A stretch of DNA of 59,423 bases, taken from Akkermansia muciniphila (GTDB lineage: Bacteria > Verrucomicrobiota > Verrucomicrobiia > Limisphaerales > UBA11320). The stretch lies in contig CAMAVD010000005.1 of assembly GCA_945861575.1 (NCBI GenBank), forward strand, positions 1 to 59,423. The letters run 5' to 3'. The notes under the pieces were generated by a model. That model searched no databases, was not told the DNA's origin, and saw nothing but the letters and a program-made list of their open reading frames with translations. Position numbers and translations under genes: made by a program. This document shows, in pieces, positions 48,956 to 59,423 of the stretch (positions are counted from its first letter, which is position 1; every line of letters starts with the position of its first letter).

Positions 48956-51900
48956 TCAGGGCTTGAACACGGCGTGATTCCGATTTCCCATCGACTCTAT
49001 GTAGGCGAGTAGATCCAGGATCTCCTCGCTTTGGAGCGTGTTCACCAAGCCCGCTGGCATGGGAGAGACGGCTGACTTGCGGCGGGATTTAACGTCGGAC
49101 TTGTTCAGCTCCAACCGGGTTCCTTTCAACGGATCCAGCAGGAGGATGAAACGGTCCGTGCGTTCCTCTAACAATCTTCCCGTGACCTCCTCCTCGTCCT
49201 TTTGAACAAAGGTGGTGTTCTCAAACTGTTCGCTCACCACTTTGCTGGGTTCGAGGATGGAGGATAGGATATCCAGGCGGGAGAAACGGCTGATCACCGA
49301 GGTGATGTCCGGACCGACGGCCCCACCTTCATTCCCGAGCTTGTGGCAGGCGTTGCATTGGCCGATCTCGAAGGCGGCCTTCCCTCGTTCGAAGCTGCGT
49401 CCTTTAGAGACCTGGGGCAGGGAAGGGGTGAGATCGCTCATCCGCCAGTCCTTGACCAAGCTTCGCACCGCTGCTGGCTTCGCCTGTGCGGGCTTCTTGG
49501 GGGCAGCATCTCCAAGCAGGCTGGCGAAGAGTGTCTTCTCCTCGGGTGTCATGCTCTCCGCGAACTCCTTACGGATGCCCTTGAGGAAGCCGTTGAAACT
49601 GGCGCCGCTGGCGGGGGCCATCCCAACATCGATAAACCATTGGTCGAACTCCGCCGGATGCTTTGGCGTGGCTTCGGTTTTTTGGAGCCAGGTCAGCGCG
49701 CGTCCACGCTCTTCCCCGCTCCATCCGCTCCTAAGTTTTCGGAGGGTTGCGGTGTAGTGCAGCTTCTCCTCTTGGGTGGCGGCCGCATCCCGCAGCGCGA
49801 GAATCTTGCCTGCGGTCCCGGGGGCCTCAAGAGCCACCAGGATTTGCGACAGCTCGCGGTTGAGTGGCCAGGTGGCAGCGGGGAATTGCCGGGAGAGCTT
49901 CTCGACCGCTCGTTGGCGCAGTTCGCCTGAAGGAAGGCCTTGGCGTGCTAGGCTCACCTGAATCACGCGGAGCTTCACCATCTTCAACTCGTCGTCCAGC
50001 GTGTCGAGGGGCCAGCGTGCCAAGCCCTGAAGCAGAGCGGGCTGATCGTCTCTCGATCCCAGGCGAGCTAAGGCGAGCAGGGCGTGGAGGCCGGCCATCG
50101 GGCCGGTTTCGGACAGGGCTTTGGATCGCCACTGCGACACCGGCTGTGATTCCAGAGCAATGCGGGCTGCGTAGCGGATCCAACGATCCCCACTGCCCAG
50201 ACCGGCCCACGCCTTGTCGTCCCCACCCAGGGAGGCGGATCCATGGAGTTTTTCAAGCTCGTGTCGAGCAGAACGCGCTAGGACGGAGCTGGCATCTGAG
50301 ACGACCGGGGCGGGGGAAGTGGTCTCGGTGCCCACATAGCTCACGCGGTAGAGAGCCGCTTGGGTGCCACGACCGCCGATGAGGAAGTAGAGCGCTCCAT
50401 CTGGGCCAATCTCCAGATCGGTCACGTTCAGCGGCTTCCCTTTGACGAAGGTTTCGAAGGAGGCGGTATAGCTGGCGCCTGCTTCCCGTAAGTGAACGGC
50501 GAGGATGCGGCCATAGCTCCAGTCCATTACGTATAGAGCGCGTTGATACCGGCTCGGGAACTTGGCTCCGGTGCCAAATTTGACGCCGGTAGGTGAGCCA
50601 ATTCCGATGTTTACCGTGGCGGGAAGCGCGTCCGCATAGTACTCGGGCCACTTGGCGGAGCCTTCGCGGAAGCCTTGATCGCCGCCGCTCACGATATGGT
50701 AAACCCGTGTGGGGCGATACCAAGGCATGCCCCAGTCCCATTCCATGTCGCTGTCGAAGCCGAAGAGCTCTCCCTGGGGATTGAAAGCAATGTCGTAGGT
50801 GTTGCGCTGGCCGGAGGCAAAGAGTTCGCACTGGCTGCCGTCCGGGTTCATGCGGACCACATAGCCGCCGGGCGGTTTACGTCCGGCCCCGAAGCCGTTT
50901 CCATCCTCCATGCGAGGCAGGGCGAGATCGTCTCCGAAATTCTTGTGCGGGGAGGTGGGTGCGACGTCCTGGGGCACATCGACGAAGTTGCCGTTTACGC
51001 TGTAGATCTTGCCATCCTGTCCCTGCAACAGGCCATGGGCTCCGTGCTCCCCGGGGCCGCCGCTCCATTTGCGGATCAGATCCGTGGTGTCGTAACGGTC
51101 ATCCCCATTGGTGTCGCGCAGACGATAAAGATGATACCCTTCCTTGCCTTGCCCGTTCACGTAGAGCCCACCGAAGGCGTGGAGAAGGCCCATGGCCCCG
51201 CTAATTGGGAGGTCGATGGTTTCGATTTTTGAGATCTGTCCGCCAGCGCTGAGGGTCATACGGAGCAGGCGTTCTTGACCTTGGGGCGAGACGATGAGCC
51301 GACCCTTGTCATCGATGGTCATGGAAACCCACGAGCCTTCCCCTGGCTGGGCGGAGCGGAGGAGTTCGGCTTTGAAGCCAGGCGATAGTTGGAGGGAGTC
51401 CGCCGATACTCCGGTCGCGGGCTTCAGGACGTCTCCCCACGGCTCCACGCCCAACTTGCCCAGACTTTTGGCGGCAACCCAGCCGCTGGCGGGGAGATCG
51501 GTCAGAGCGTTTTTCCCTGAGGGACTTTCGGCGGTCTGCCAGGAGGCGTCGCTGACCACCGTGATTCTACGTCCATCCGGCTGTTTGAGAACGATGTTCA
51601 AGAGCAGTCCGGCCAGGCTGCCTTCATTCTCGGCGGACACGACCAACTCGTTCGCCCCGGGTTTGAACTTGGAAGTGGCGTCAGCCGTTCTGGGGCGCGA
51701 CCACTCCTGATTGCCGAGCGCTCGCTGTCCATTGACGTAGAGTTCGGCGGAATTGTCGCAGGACAGTGTGACAATGGCCTGATCAACTGGGCCCTGGATC
51801 TGCACCGTCTTTTTAAAGAAGCGTGACTCATTGTCACGGGCCTGGGCTCCCCAGATCCATTCGGGTGTCTGCGCGTGGACAGCAGCGGGGATTATAACGC

Positions 51901-51961
51901 TGCAGAGTGCCAGGGCGCGAACCAAGGCGAATCGATGCAGGGCTGGAATAGGAGGCGTCAT
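48956..51961 (-). CDS. Membrane-bound dehydrogenase-like protein with cytochrome c domain
   Basis: 1001 residues, a secreted multidomain protein typical of Verrucomicrobiota and Planctomycetota. Signal peptide (FALVRALALCSVIIPAAVHA); galactose-binding-like domain to about residue 160 (CDNSAELYVNGQRALGNQEW); a beta-propeller of the sorbosone-dehydrogenase type (about 190-560: IDDKGRLIVSPQGQERLLRM, GPGEHGAHGLLQGQDGKIYS, VTDLEIGPDGALYFLIGGRG); helical HEAT-like repeats (about 560-780); and a C-terminal haem c domain with CNACH near residue 869 and a downstream Met. It should oxidise a sugar or alcohol in the periplasm and pass electrons to the chain; the substrate is unknown. Confidence 0.92.
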   Translation of the reverse strand: MTPPIPALHRFALVRALALCSVIIPAAVHAQTPEWIWGAQARDNESRFFKKTVQIQGPVDQAIVTLSCDNSAELYVNGQRALGNQEWSRPRTADATSKFKPGANELVVSAENEGSLAGLLLNIVLKQPDGRRITVVSDASWQTAESPSGKNALTDLPASGWVAAKSLGKLGVEPWGDVLKPATGVSADSLQLSPGFKAELLRSAQPGEGSWVSMTIDDKGRLIVSPQGQERLLRMTLSAGGQISKIETIDLPISGAMGLLHAFGGLYVNGQGKEGYHLYRLRDTNGDDRYDTTDLIRKWSGGPGEHGAHGLLQGQDGKIYSVNGNFVDVPQDVAPTSPHKNFGDDLALPRMEDGNGFGAGRKPPGGYVVRMNPDGSQCELFASGQRNTYDIAFNPQGELFGFDSDMEWDWGMPWYRPTRVYHIVSGGDQGFREGSAKWPEYYADALPATVNIGIGSPTGVKFGTGAKFPSRYQRALYVMDWSYGRILAVHLREAGASYTASFETFVKGKPLNVTDLEIGPDGALYFLIGGRGTQAALYRVSYVGTETTSPAPVVSDASSVLARSARHELEKLHGSASLGGDDKAWAGLGSGDRWIRYAARIALESQPVSQWRSKALSETGPMAGLHALLALARLGSRDDQPALLQGLARWPLDTLDDELKMVKLRVIQVSLARQGLPSGELRQRAVEKLSRQFPAATWPLNRELSQILVALEAPGTAGKILALRDAAATQEEKLHYTATLRKLRSGWSGEERGRALTWLQKTEATPKHPAEFDQWFIDVGMAPASGASFNGFLKGIRKEFAESMTPEEKTLFASLLGDAAPKKPAQAKPAAVRSLVKDWRMSDLTPSLPQVSKGRSFERGKAAFEIGQCNACHKLGNEGGAVGPDITSVISRFSRLDILSSILEPSKVVSEQFENTTFVQKDEEEVTGRLLEERTDRFILLLDPLKGTRLELNKSDVKSRRKSAVSPMPAGLVNTLQSEEILDLLAYIESMGNRNHAVFKP

Positions 51962-51995
51962 AGGTAAGAGTGTATTCGAAGTCCGACGGCCTGAT

Positions 51996-52283
51996 CTAGA
52001 TGTGCACCTTGCGCTTGGTCGGGTCGGGGTTGGCTCGGTACAGGACGATCACATTGCCGATCAGGGTCACCAGGGTACTCCCTGACTTTGTCGCCAACTC
52101 GGGAGCGAGGGTGCGGCGCTGATCCTTGTGGTCGATCAGCTTCACTTTAATCAGCTCGTGTTGGTCGAGAGCCGTGCCGACTTCCTGAACGAAGCTATCG
52201 GTGATTCCATTCTTGCCGAGCTTGAGGAGGGTGTCGAGGCGCTGCGCTTGGCTGCGCAGCACGCTGAGTTGGCGTGTTGTCAT
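51996..52283 (-). CDS. yhbY: YhbY-family RNA-binding protein
   Basis: 95 residues from the ATG at 52283, the normal start of the CRS1/YhbY fold: SVLRSQAQRLDTLLKLGKNG, ITDSFVQEVGTALDQHELIK, VKLIDHKDQRRTLAPELATK, TLIGNVIVLYRAN. The GKNG loop is the expected RNA-contact motif. Members associate with the large ribosomal subunit during assembly. Ends 34 nt before the dehydrogenase start region on the same strand. Confidence 0.93.
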   Translation of the reverse strand: MTTRQLSVLRSQAQRLDTLLKLGKNGITDSFVQEVGTALDQHELIKVKLIDHKDQRRTLAPELATKSGSTLVTLIGNVIVLYRANPDPTKRKVHI

Positions 52284-52475
52284 TCGCGGGGGGGGGTAGC
52301 TTAGGTGGTGCGCCAACCCCGACCTGGGATGAATTCGCGACTCCCCGAGGAACGGCACCCGGTACCCCACGCCGCAATCACGGCGAGGGCGACAACGCAT
52401 AGCAGCAACTTTCGCATGGGGCCCATTCTAAAGACTGTTGTCATTCCCGCAAGCCTGACTCACAGTGTCTTGCCG

Positions 52476-53036
52476 ATGGCAAAGTCTCAGAAGTCGTTGA
52501 AGGGGTGTTTCCTCCTGGATGGGGGAAACCTTTCGGGTTCTTTCTTTCACCGAACGGTGGTCCTGATTTGCAAGCACGACGCCGAGGGGGCGTTCGGGCT
52601 GATTCTAAACCGTCCTTTGGGGGCGACGGTCGGTGAGGCGGTTCCAGGAAATCTTCCTGAAGCTCTTCGTCCGCTGCCACTTCTCGCGGGAGGTCCTGTT
52701 CAGGAGCACGCGCTGAGCTATCTCTATTCCGAGCCGGGGCTCACCGGTGAAACGATCCTTCCCGAGCTTCTGTTGGGGCATGATTTGGACCAATTAGTGG
52801 ACTGGGCCGAGTCTCCCTCCCTCACCCGCAAGCTCTTGGTCTTTGCTGGCTATGCGGGTTGGTCGCCTGGGCAGTTGGAGGATGAGATGCGACGCAGGGC
52901 CTGGCTCACACATCCCGCAAACCACGATTGGATCTTCTCTCTGCAACCCGAGACACTCTGGCGGCGAATTGTCAGCAGGAAGGGCTGGCGTCTCCGGCTC
53001 CTCGCTGAGGAGCCCGATGACCTCTCATTAAACTGA
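52476..53036 (+). CDS. YqgE/AlgH-family protein
   Basis: 186 residues from the ATG at 52476 (MAKSQKSLKGCFLLDGGNLS). Family pattern: GSFFHRTVVLICKHDAEGAF, GLILNRPLGATVGEAV, LAGGPVQEHALSYLYSEPG and FAGYAGWSPGQLEDEMRRRA. Soluble, cytoplasmic, function not settled in the family (once linked to transcription). An earlier in-frame extension to 52305 is not conserved. It is divergent from yhbY. Confidence 0.9.
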   Translation: MAKSQKSLKGCFLLDGGNLSGSFFHRTVVLICKHDAEGAFGLILNRPLGATVGEAVPGNLPEALRPLPLLAGGPVQEHALSYLYSEPGLTGETILPELLLGHDLDQLVDWAESPSLTRKLLVFAGYAGWSPGQLEDEMRRRAWLTHPANHDWIFSLQPETLWRRIVSRKGWRLRLLAEEPDDLSLN

Positions 53037-53150
53037 CTTCTTGGCTTAGAAATTCTCAAACAACGCTTGCGCCGAGCCCCCTGCAAGGTAAAGACTTCAC
53101 AGATTTTACAGTAGCAGAAGGGCTCCTAAAATGGAGTCCTAGTTTTTGTG

Positions 53151-56100
53151 ATGATGGAAGAACCGAACGTGAACAGCGCCGATATGAACATTGACCGTCT
53201 GACAGGCCTGCCCCGCAAGCAGGGACTTTACGATCCGAGCTTCGAGCATGATGCCTGTGGTGTAGGGTTTGTGGCCAATGTGAAGGGTAAGAAATCTCAT
53301 GAGATCATCCGTCAAGGGCTAGAGATCCTGGTCAACCTGGACCATCGTGGGGCGTGCGGCTGTGAGGTGAACACGGGAGATGGTGCTGGGATCCTTTTTC
53401 AGATGCCGCATGCTTTTCTGAAGAAAGCAGCAGCCGACAGCCGGATTCAGCTGCCGGAGCCAGAGCACTATGGGGTGGGCATGCTCTTTCTGCCCCCGGA
53501 CGCTGCGGATCGTGCGCGATGCGAAAGTATTTTTGAAAAGATCGTGGCGGAGGAGGGCCAGATCTTCCTCGGTTGGCGTAGCGTCCCTACCAACAACACC
53601 ACCCTGGGCGACACGGCGAAAGCCTCCCAGCCCGTGGTTCGACAGCCCTTCATTCGGCGAAGCGCGGACCTGAAGGATGCGCTGGCTTTTGAGCGTCGGC
53701 TGTATGTGATTCGCAAACGGGCCGAAAATGCCATTCGCTATGGCGAGGGGCGTCCATCGGGCGGTGAATGGTTCTACGTCTGCAGTCTGTCCTATCGGAC
53801 GATCGTCTACAAGGGCATGCTCATGCCGGCTCAGGTGGACGCCTTCTTCCCTGACCTGAAAGACGATGCCATGGTTTCGGCGCTCGCTCTGGTCCATTCA
53901 CGCTTCAGCACCAACACGTTCCCAAGTTGGGGTCGCAGCCATCCCTACCGCTTTATTGCGCACAATGGTGAGATCAACACCTTGCGGGGTAACGTGAACT
54001 GGATGCATGCCCGCGAGGCCTTGCTGGAGAGCGATCTCTTTAGTGATGATGTCCGCAAGATCCTGCCCATCATCAACGAGGATGGCAGCGACTCGGCCAT
54101 GTTCGACAACTGCCTGGAGCTTCTCGTTCTGGGTGGCCGCCCTCTGGCTCATGCCATGATGATGATGATCCCGGAGCCCTGGGCAAATCATGAGAGCATG
54201 AGTCCCGACAAGAAGGCGTTCTATGAGTATCACAGCTGCCTGATGGAGCCCTGGGACGGCCCGGCCTCCGTGGCCTTCACTGATGGTACTCGCATCGGCG
54301 CCTGCCTGGATCGAAATGGACTTCGGCCCTCCCGATTTTACGTTACCAAGGATGACTTGGTGATTATGGCCTCAGAAGTCGGGGTGCTGGACATCGAGCC
54401 TTCACGCATTCTTAGCAAGGGTCGGTTGCAGCCCGGCCGCATGTTCCTGATCGACACGGAGCAGGGGAGAATTATCTCGGACGATGAGCTTAAGCAGTCC
54501 ATGGCGACCGGTCAGCCCTACCAGGAATGGTTGGGTAAGAATCTATTAAAGCTGGCGGATGTGCCGGACGCTCCGCACATGGCCGAGCCGAGCCACGATA
54601 CCGTGCTTCAGCGCCAGCAAGCATTTGGCTACACCTTCGAGGATCTCCGCATTCTGATGGTTCCCATGGCGCGGGAAGGTGTGGAGGCGATCGGGTCCAT
54701 GGGCACGGACACGCCTTTGGCGGTGCTTTCCAGCAAGGCGCAGCCGCTCTTCAATTACTTCCAGCAGCTCTTCGCGCAGGTGACCAATCCACCGATTGAC
54801 TGCATTCGCGAGGAAATCATCACGGCGGTGGAAACCACCCTGGGCACGGAGCGCAATCTTCTGGATCCAACAGCCGGGAGCTGCCATTTGATCGAGCTGA
54901 AGAACCCCGTGCTGACGAACGAGGAGTTGGAAAAGCTCCGGCATATTGATCGCCCGGGATTCAAGTCGATCACGCTTCCCATCCTCTTTCCAGCAATGGC
55001 GGGTCATCAGGGCATGGCCAAAGCTCTCGATGCGCTTTGCGACGCGGCATCGAAGGCGATTAAGGATGGCGTCAACATCATCATCCTCTCCGACCGTGGC
55101 ATCAGCCGGGATCTGGCACCCATCCCCTCGCTTCTGGCGGTGTCGGGCGTGCACCATCATCTCATTCGTGAGGGAAGCCGAACCAAGCTGGGCTTGGTTC
55201 TGGAATCGGGCGAGCCTCGCGAGGTGCATCATTTCTCGCTGCTGATCGGATACGGCTGCGGCGCGATCAATCCGTATCTGGCGTTCGAGACTATCGACGA
55301 CATGATTCATGAGGGATTGTTGCCTGGCATGGAGCACAAGTCGGCCTGCAAGAACTTCGTCAAGGCTGCTGTGAAGGGCGTGGTGAAAGTGATCTCCAAG
55401 ATGGGGATTTCGACCATCCAGAGCTATCGTGGCGCGCAGATTTTCGAGGCGATCGGCCTCCAACAGGCCTTTGTGGATCGGTATTTCACCAAGACCCCAT
55501 CGCGGGTTGAGGGCGTGGGTATCGAGGTGATCGCTGAAGAAGTGTTGGTCCGTCATCGACAGGCATTTCCGGAACGCCCGACCGCCGCCCATACCCTCGA
55601 GGTGGGCGGTCAGTATCAGTGGCGCGCGGACGGCGAGCTTCATCTCTTCAATCCGCAGACGGTGCACAAGCTCCAGAAGGCGGTCCGCATGGCGGACTAC
55701 CGCACGTTTAAGGAGTATAGCGCCCTGGTGAACGAGCAGCTGAAGAACCACTACACCCTTCGAGGCCTTCTGGACTTCAGGCCAGCGACGGCCATCCCTA
55801 TAGAGGAAGTGGAGTCGATCGAGTCGCTGCTCAAGCGCTTCAAGAGCGGGGCGATGTCCTATGGGTCGATCAGCTCGGAAGCGCACGAGTCGTTGGCGAT
55901 CGCCATGAACCGTGTCGGGGGCAAGAGCAACACGGGCGAGGGTGGCGAAGATCCGGAGCGCTATACCTGGAAGAATGAGCGGGGCGATTCCAAGAACAGC
56001 GCCATCAAGCAGGTGGCCTCAGGCCGCTTCGGTGTGACGAGTCTTTATCTGACCAACGCTCGCGAGTTGCAGATCAAGATGGCGCAGGGCGCGAAGCCGG

Positions 56101-57797
56101 GCGAAGGCGGTCAGCTGCCAGGTTCTAAGGTGTATCCGTGGATCGCCAAGGTCCGTATGTCCACCCCGGGCGTGGGACTGATCTCGCCTCCGCCTCACCA
56201 CGATATTTACTCGATCGAGGATCTGGCTGAGCTGATCCACGATTTGAAGAATTCCAATCGGGCCGCGCGGATCAGCGTGAAGCTGGTCTCCGAGGTTGGG
56301 GTGGGTACGATTGCCGCCGGTGTGGCGAAGGCGCACGCAGACGTGGTCCTGATCAGCGGTTACGACGGCGGAACGGGCGCGTCCCCCCAGACCAGTATCA
56401 AACATGCGGGAATCCCCTGGGAGCTGGGGCTCGCTGAGACGCATCAGACCTTGGTCCTAAACAATCTGCGCAGCCGTATCGCGGTTGAGACCGATGGCCA
56501 GCTTAAGACCGGCCGGGATGTCGTCATCGCCGCGATGTTGGGCGCCGAGGAATTCGGCTTTGCCACCGCACCGTTGGTGGCGTTGGGCTGCATCATGATG
56601 CGTGTCTGCCATCTGAACACCTGTCCGGTGGGGGTAGCGACTCAGAACCCCGAGCTGCGCAAGCGCTTCACGGGCGATCCGGACCATGCCGTGAACTTCA
56701 TGAAGTTCATCGCCATGGAGGTTCGTGAGCTGATGGCACAGCTGGGCTTCCGCAAGCTGACCGACATGGTCGGCCGCACGGATTTGCTTGAAGCTCGAAA
56801 GGCCGTGGAGCATTGGAAGGCCAAGGGGCTGGATTTCTCCAGCGTCCTGTTCCGGCCTCCTGTGGGTTCGGATATTGGCCGCTTCTGTCAGATGGAGCAG
56901 GATCATGGACTGGACAAATCCCTGGACCTTACTGTTCTTTTGGAAAAGTGCAGACCTGCGATTGAGCGCGGTGAGAAGGTCGTGGTGGATGCGGCCATTC
57001 GCAATGTCAACCGTGTCGTGGGGACCATTGTAGGCAATGAGCTTACCAAGCGGCACGGAGCCGAGGGCCTACCGGCGGATACCATCAAGCTCAACTTCAA
57101 GGGGTCGGCGGGACAGAGCTTCGGTGCCTTTGTGCCAAAGGGCATGACCCTGCAGCTGGAAGGCGATGCGAACGACTACTTCGGCAAGGGTTTGAGCGGG
57201 GGCAGGTTGATTCTGTACCCACCGACGACCAGCACCTTCGTGCCGGATGAGAATATCATTCTGGGAAATGTGGCCTTCTACGGAGCCACCAGCGGAGAGG
57301 CCTATATTCGAGGCATGGGCGGCGAGCGGTTCTGCGTGCGCAACAGCGGAGTGGATGTGGTCGTGGAAGGCGTGGGCGACCATGGCTGCGAGTACATGAC
57401 GGGCGGCAGGTTGGTGGTCCTCGGTGCCACCGGACGTAACTTCGCCGCCGGCATGTCAGGTGGCGTGGCGTATATCCTGGATGAGATCGGCGACTTCAAG
57501 ACCCGCTGCAATATGCAGATGGTTGGTTTGGAAAGCGTGCAGGACGCCGAAGAAATCGCCGCGCTCCGAACCTTGATTGAGAACCACGCCCGTCTGACGC
57601 GGAGCAGCAAGGCTGAGCGTGTGTTGGCGACCTGGGCGGACTCTTTGCCCCGGTTCGTGAAGGTGATGCCGAAGGACTACAAGCGGGTCCTGACATCGCT
57701 GAAGCGGGTCAAGGAAGCTGGGCTGACGGGCGAAGAGGCGATTATGGCCGCGTTCGAGGAAAACTCGCGCGATGCGTCGCGTGCTGGGGGAGGATGA
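53151..57797 (+). CDS. gltB: Glutamate synthase large subunit
   Basis: About 1548 residues; the start is ATG 53151 or 53154. A 35-residue propeptide precedes the catalytic Cys36 in [14 protein letters not shown], which becomes the N-terminal nucleophile of the class II glutaminase domain (to about residue 440). The central domain contains [20 protein letters not shown]; the FMN/synthase domain has [20 protein letters not shown] and the [3Fe-4S] cysteines in [20 protein letters not shown] (about residues 1147-1158); the C-terminal GXGXG beta-helix follows. It transfers the amide of glutamine to 2-oxoglutarate. Operon with gltD, 59 nt downstream. Confidence 0.98.
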   Translation: MMEEPNVNSADMNIDRLTGLPRKQGLYDPSFEHDACGVGFVANVKGKKSHEIIRQGLEILVNLDHRGACGCEVNTGDGAGILFQMPHAFLKKAAADSRIQLPEPEHYGVGMLFLPPDAADRARCESIFEKIVAEEGQIFLGWRSVPTNNTTLGDTAKASQPVVRQPFIRRSADLKDALAFERRLYVIRKRAENAIRYGEGRPSGGEWFYVCSLSYRTIVYKGMLMPAQVDAFFPDLKDDAMVSALALVHSRFSTNTFPSWGRSHPYRFIAHNGEINTLRGNVNWMHAREALLESDLFSDDVRKILPIINEDGSDSAMFDNCLELLVLGGRPLAHAMMMMIPEPWANHESMSPDKKAFYEYHSCLMEPWDGPASVAFTDGTRIGACLDRNGLRPSRFYVTKDDLVIMASEVGVLDIEPSRILSKGRLQPGRMFLIDTEQGRIISDDELKQSMATGQPYQEWLGKNLLKLADVPDAPHMAEPSHDTVLQRQQAFGYTFEDLRILMVPMAREGVEAIGSMGTDTPLAVLSSKAQPLFNYFQQLFAQVTNPPIDCIREEIITAVETTLGTERNLLDPTAGSCHLIELKNPVLTNEELEKLRHIDRPGFKSITLPILFPAMAGHQGMAKALDALCDAASKAIKDGVNIIILSDRGISRDLAPIPSLLAVSGVHHHLIREGSRTKLGLVLESGEPREVHHFSLLIGYGCGAINPYLAFETIDDMIHEGLLPGMEHKSACKNFVKAAVKGVVKVISKMGISTIQSYRGAQIFEAIGLQQAFVDRYFTKTPSRVEGVGIEVIAEEVLVRHRQAFPERPTAAHTLEVGGQYQWRADGELHLFNPQTVHKLQKAVRMADYRTFKEYSALVNEQLKNHYTLRGLLDFRPATAIPIEEVESIESLLKRFKSGAMSYGSISSEAHESLAIAMNRVGGKSNTGEGGEDPERYTWKNERGDSKNSAIKQVASGRFGVTSLYLTNARELQIKMAQGAKPGEGGQLPGSKVYPWIAKVRMSTPGVGLISPPPHHDIYSIEDLAELIHDLKNSNRAARISVKLVSEVGVGTIAAGVAKAHADVVLISGYDGGTGASPQTSIKHAGIPWELGLAETHQTLVLNNLRSRIAVETDGQLKTGRDVVIAAMLGAEEFGFATAPLVALGCIMMRVCHLNTCPVGVATQNPELRKRFTGDPDHAVNFMKFIAMEVRELMAQLGFRKLTDMVGRTDLLEARKAVEHWKAKGLDFSSVLFRPPVGSDIGRFCQMEQDHGLDKSLDLTVLLEKCRPAIERGEKVVVDAAIRNVNRVVGTIVGNELTKRHGAEGLPADTIKLNFKGSAGQSFGAFVPKGMTLQLEGDANDYFGKGLSGGRLILYPPTTSTFVPDENIILGNVAFYGATSGEAYIRGMGGERFCVRNSGVDVVVEGVGDHGCEYMTGGRLVVLGATGRNFAAGMSGGVAYILDEIGDFKTRCNMQMVGLESVQDAEEIAALRTLIENHARLTRSSKAERVLATWADSLPRFVKVMPKDYKRVLTSLKRVKEAGLTGEEAIMAAFEENSRDASRAGGG

Positions 57798-57856
57798 TTT
57801 CTGGATTCCCGCCGATCGAACGATTAACACTAGAGTGCAACGACTGAATTGAGACC

Positions 57857-59341
57857 ATGGGCAAACCGACAGGCTTCATCGATTATCTTAGAGAACTGCC
57901 GCTTGACCGTCCGGCGCTGAAGCGCATTGAGGACTGGAACGAGTTTCATCTCCATATGGAGGACGAGGCTCTCCGTTCCCAAGCCGCGCGCTGCATGGAC
58001 TGCGGTGTTCCTTTCTGCCACAGCGGCAGCCTCATCAGCGGCATGGCCGCTGGCTGCCCGATCAATAATCTGATCCCGGAGTGGAACGATCTGATTTATC
58101 GCGGGCTTTGGAAGGAAGCGCTCGAGCGTCTGCACAAGACGAATAACTTTCCGGAGTTCACCGGGCGTGTTTGCCCGGCCCCCTGCGAGGGTTCTTGTGT
58201 GCTCGGGATCAACTCTCCTCCGGTGACGATCAAGAACATCGAATGCACGATCATCGATCACGGTTGGGAAAAGGGCTGGGTGATCCCCGAGGCTCCACCC
58301 AAGCGCACGGGCAAAAAGGTGGCCGTGGTGGGGTCCGGTCCTGCGGGTCTTTCTGCGGCAGCGCAGCTCAATAAGGCTGGCCATAGTGTCACGGTTTACG
58401 AGCGGGCTGATCGCCCGGGGGGCTTGCTGATGTATGGCATCCCTAACATGAAGCTGGACAAGAAGGAGGTCGTCCTCCGCCGTCTCGCTCTGCTGGAAAA
58501 GGAAGGCGTCCAGTTCGTCTGCAAGACCGAGGTGGGGGTGAATCTCGCCGCCGAGAAGCTGCTGTCGGATTTTGACGCTGTGGTCCTCGCGACGGGTGCC
58601 ACCAAACCCCGCGATCTGCCGATCGAGGGTCGAAACCTCAAAGGTATCCATTTCGCAATGGACTTCCTCACTGCCAACACCAAGGCAGTGCTGGGTGGAG
58701 AACGCAACGGAACTTTCATCGATGCGGCGGGTAAGGATGTGATTGTCATCGGTGGTGGCGACACCGGCACCGATTGTGTGGGCACGTCGATGCGCCATGG
58801 CTGCAAGAGCCTCGTCCAGGTCGAGATCCTTCCCAAACCTCCTCAGGACCGAGCTAAGGACAATCCCTGGCCGGAATGGCCCAAGGTCTACCGCTTGGAC
58901 TATGGCCAGGAAGAGGCTCAGGCCAAGTTTGGCGATGATCCGCGCATCTATCTCACAACGGCCAAGAAGTTCATCTCGGACGAGCAGGGAAATGTGAAGG
59001 GTGTTCTTTTGGTGAACATCAAGTGGGACAAGAACGAGAAGGGCCAATTCGTGCCGGTGGAGCTGCCAGAGACGGAGCGAATCGTTTCCGCCCAGCTGGT
59101 TCTTTTGGCGATGGGCTTCCTTGGACCTGAGCAGCCGCTTTTGGAGGCGCTGAAGGTTGAACGCGATCCTCGTTCGAATGTGAAGGCAGATCACGGCAAG
59201 TTCACCACCAACCATCCGAAGGTCTTTGCTGCAGGCGACTGCCGCCGCGGGCAGAGCTTGGTCGTCTGGGCGTTCAACGAGGGACGCGGTGCCGCACGCG
59301 AGTGCGATCGCTACCTCATGGGCGAGACGAATCTGCCCTAG
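57857..59341 (+). CDS. gltD: Glutamate synthase small subunit
   Basis: 494 residues, complete. The N-terminal Fe-S region has [28 protein letters not shown] and [18 protein letters not shown], giving two [4Fe-4S] clusters; then FAD-binding [25 protein letters not shown]-binding [17 protein letters not shown] and the second FAD motif [20 protein letters not shown]. It passes electrons from NADPH to GltB. Directly follows gltB. The last 82 nt of the window hold nothing clear. Confidence 0.97.
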   Translation: MGKPTGFIDYLRELPLDRPALKRIEDWNEFHLHMEDEALRSQAARCMDCGVPFCHSGSLISGMAAGCPINNLIPEWNDLIYRGLWKEALERLHKTNNFPEFTGRVCPAPCEGSCVLGINSPPVTIKNIECTIIDHGWEKGWVIPEAPPKRTGKKVAVVGSGPAGLSAAAQLNKAGHSVTVYERADRPGGLLMYGIPNMKLDKKEVVLRRLALLEKEGVQFVCKTEVGVNLAAEKLLSDFDAVVLATGATKPRDLPIEGRNLKGIHFAMDFLTANTKAVLGGERNGTFIDAAGKDVIVIGGGDTGTDCVGTSMRHGCKSLVQVEILPKPPQDRAKDNPWPEWPKVYRLDYGQEEAQAKFGDDPRIYLTTAKKFISDEQGNVKGVLLVNIKWDKNEKGQFVPVELPETERIVSAQLVLLAMGFLGPEQPLLEALKVERDPRSNVKADHGKFTTNHPKVFAAGDCRRGQSLVVWAFNEGRGAARECDRYLMGETNLP

Positions 59342-59423
59342 AAGCACACACACGGCCAGCACAGGAGCCTTGGCTGTCGTGAGGGGTGGAATCGGGAGCG
59401 GCTCTTCTGCAGGCGATGTGTGC

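Noticed and set aside
54546-55886. 446-codon minus-strand frame opposite gltB
   Set aside because: Shadow of gltB. His/Arg-rich composition and no start context.
57830-59362. 510-codon minus-strand frame opposite gltD
   Set aside because: Complement of gltD with all its motifs on the plus strand; no signal of its own.

Overview
The window looks like a chromosomal segment of a Verrucomicrobiota bacterium. The gene style points there: a PEP-CTERM surface protein, a pseudopilin with an H-X9-DG tail motif, a secreted sulfatase, a ThuA protein, a 1001-residue membrane-bound dehydrogenase/cytochrome c protein, a giant LTD/CotH/Ig surface protein, and Rhs fragments of the type common in that phylum. 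BamD-, LptE- and Mla-type genes imply a Gram-negative envelope. This assignment is inference from gene style; no rRNA or tRNA was seen.

Layout. 0.2-1.7 kb: rhamnulokinase. 1.7-4.0 kb: repeat and relic zone (split Rhs gene, RAYT transposase relic, repeat families A, B and C). 4.2-10.3 kb: the giant surface protein. 10.4-12.2 kb: leuA behind a complete leucine attenuator (promoter, Leu-rich leader peptide, antiterminator, terminator). 12.7-24.0 kb: a partly decayed stress island, all on the minus strand. It holds an Mla-type lipid transporter, class I aldolase, PRC-barrel protein, DnaK, Dps and DUF2934, plus remains of a kinase, a DnaJ/CbpA, a P-type ATPase and a glucan phosphorylase. Each of its five apparent transcription units begins with a copy of one short palindromic element. 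24-30 kb: DUF4126, sulfatase, two unknown genes, a DUF971/[2Fe-2S] ferredoxin pair and ThuA. 30.5-32.6 kb: a cobalamin riboswitch in front of a PEP-CTERM protein and a pseudopilin. 32.7-37.3 kb: response regulator, multi-PAS histidine kinase, and a divergent BatA/VWA protein. 37.5-40.7 kb: a second repeat zone with an ankyrin gene and a second Rhs fragment. 40.7-43.3 kb: a SAM riboswitch controlling a threonine-synthase-like enzyme, a GG-ending sulfur carrier and a NIL protein. 43.4-45 kb: gcvH and gcvT. 45.2-53 kb: membrane proteins, rpsU, bamD/lptE-like genes, the dehydrogenase/cytochrome protein, yhbY and yqgE. 53.1-59.3 kb: gltB and gltD.

Themes. Amino-acid metabolism dominates the housekeeping genes (leuA, thrC-like, gcvTH, gltBD). 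Three cis-acting RNA controls are readable: a leucine attenuator, a SAM-I riboswitch and a cobalamin riboswitch. The most novel candidates are the SAM-controlled thrC-like/sulfur-carrier/NIL cluster, the five-copy regulatory element of the stress island, the B12-controlled surface protein, and the repeat families, one of which is a 10-bp-periodic inverted repeat carrying a GxxExxY gene relic.
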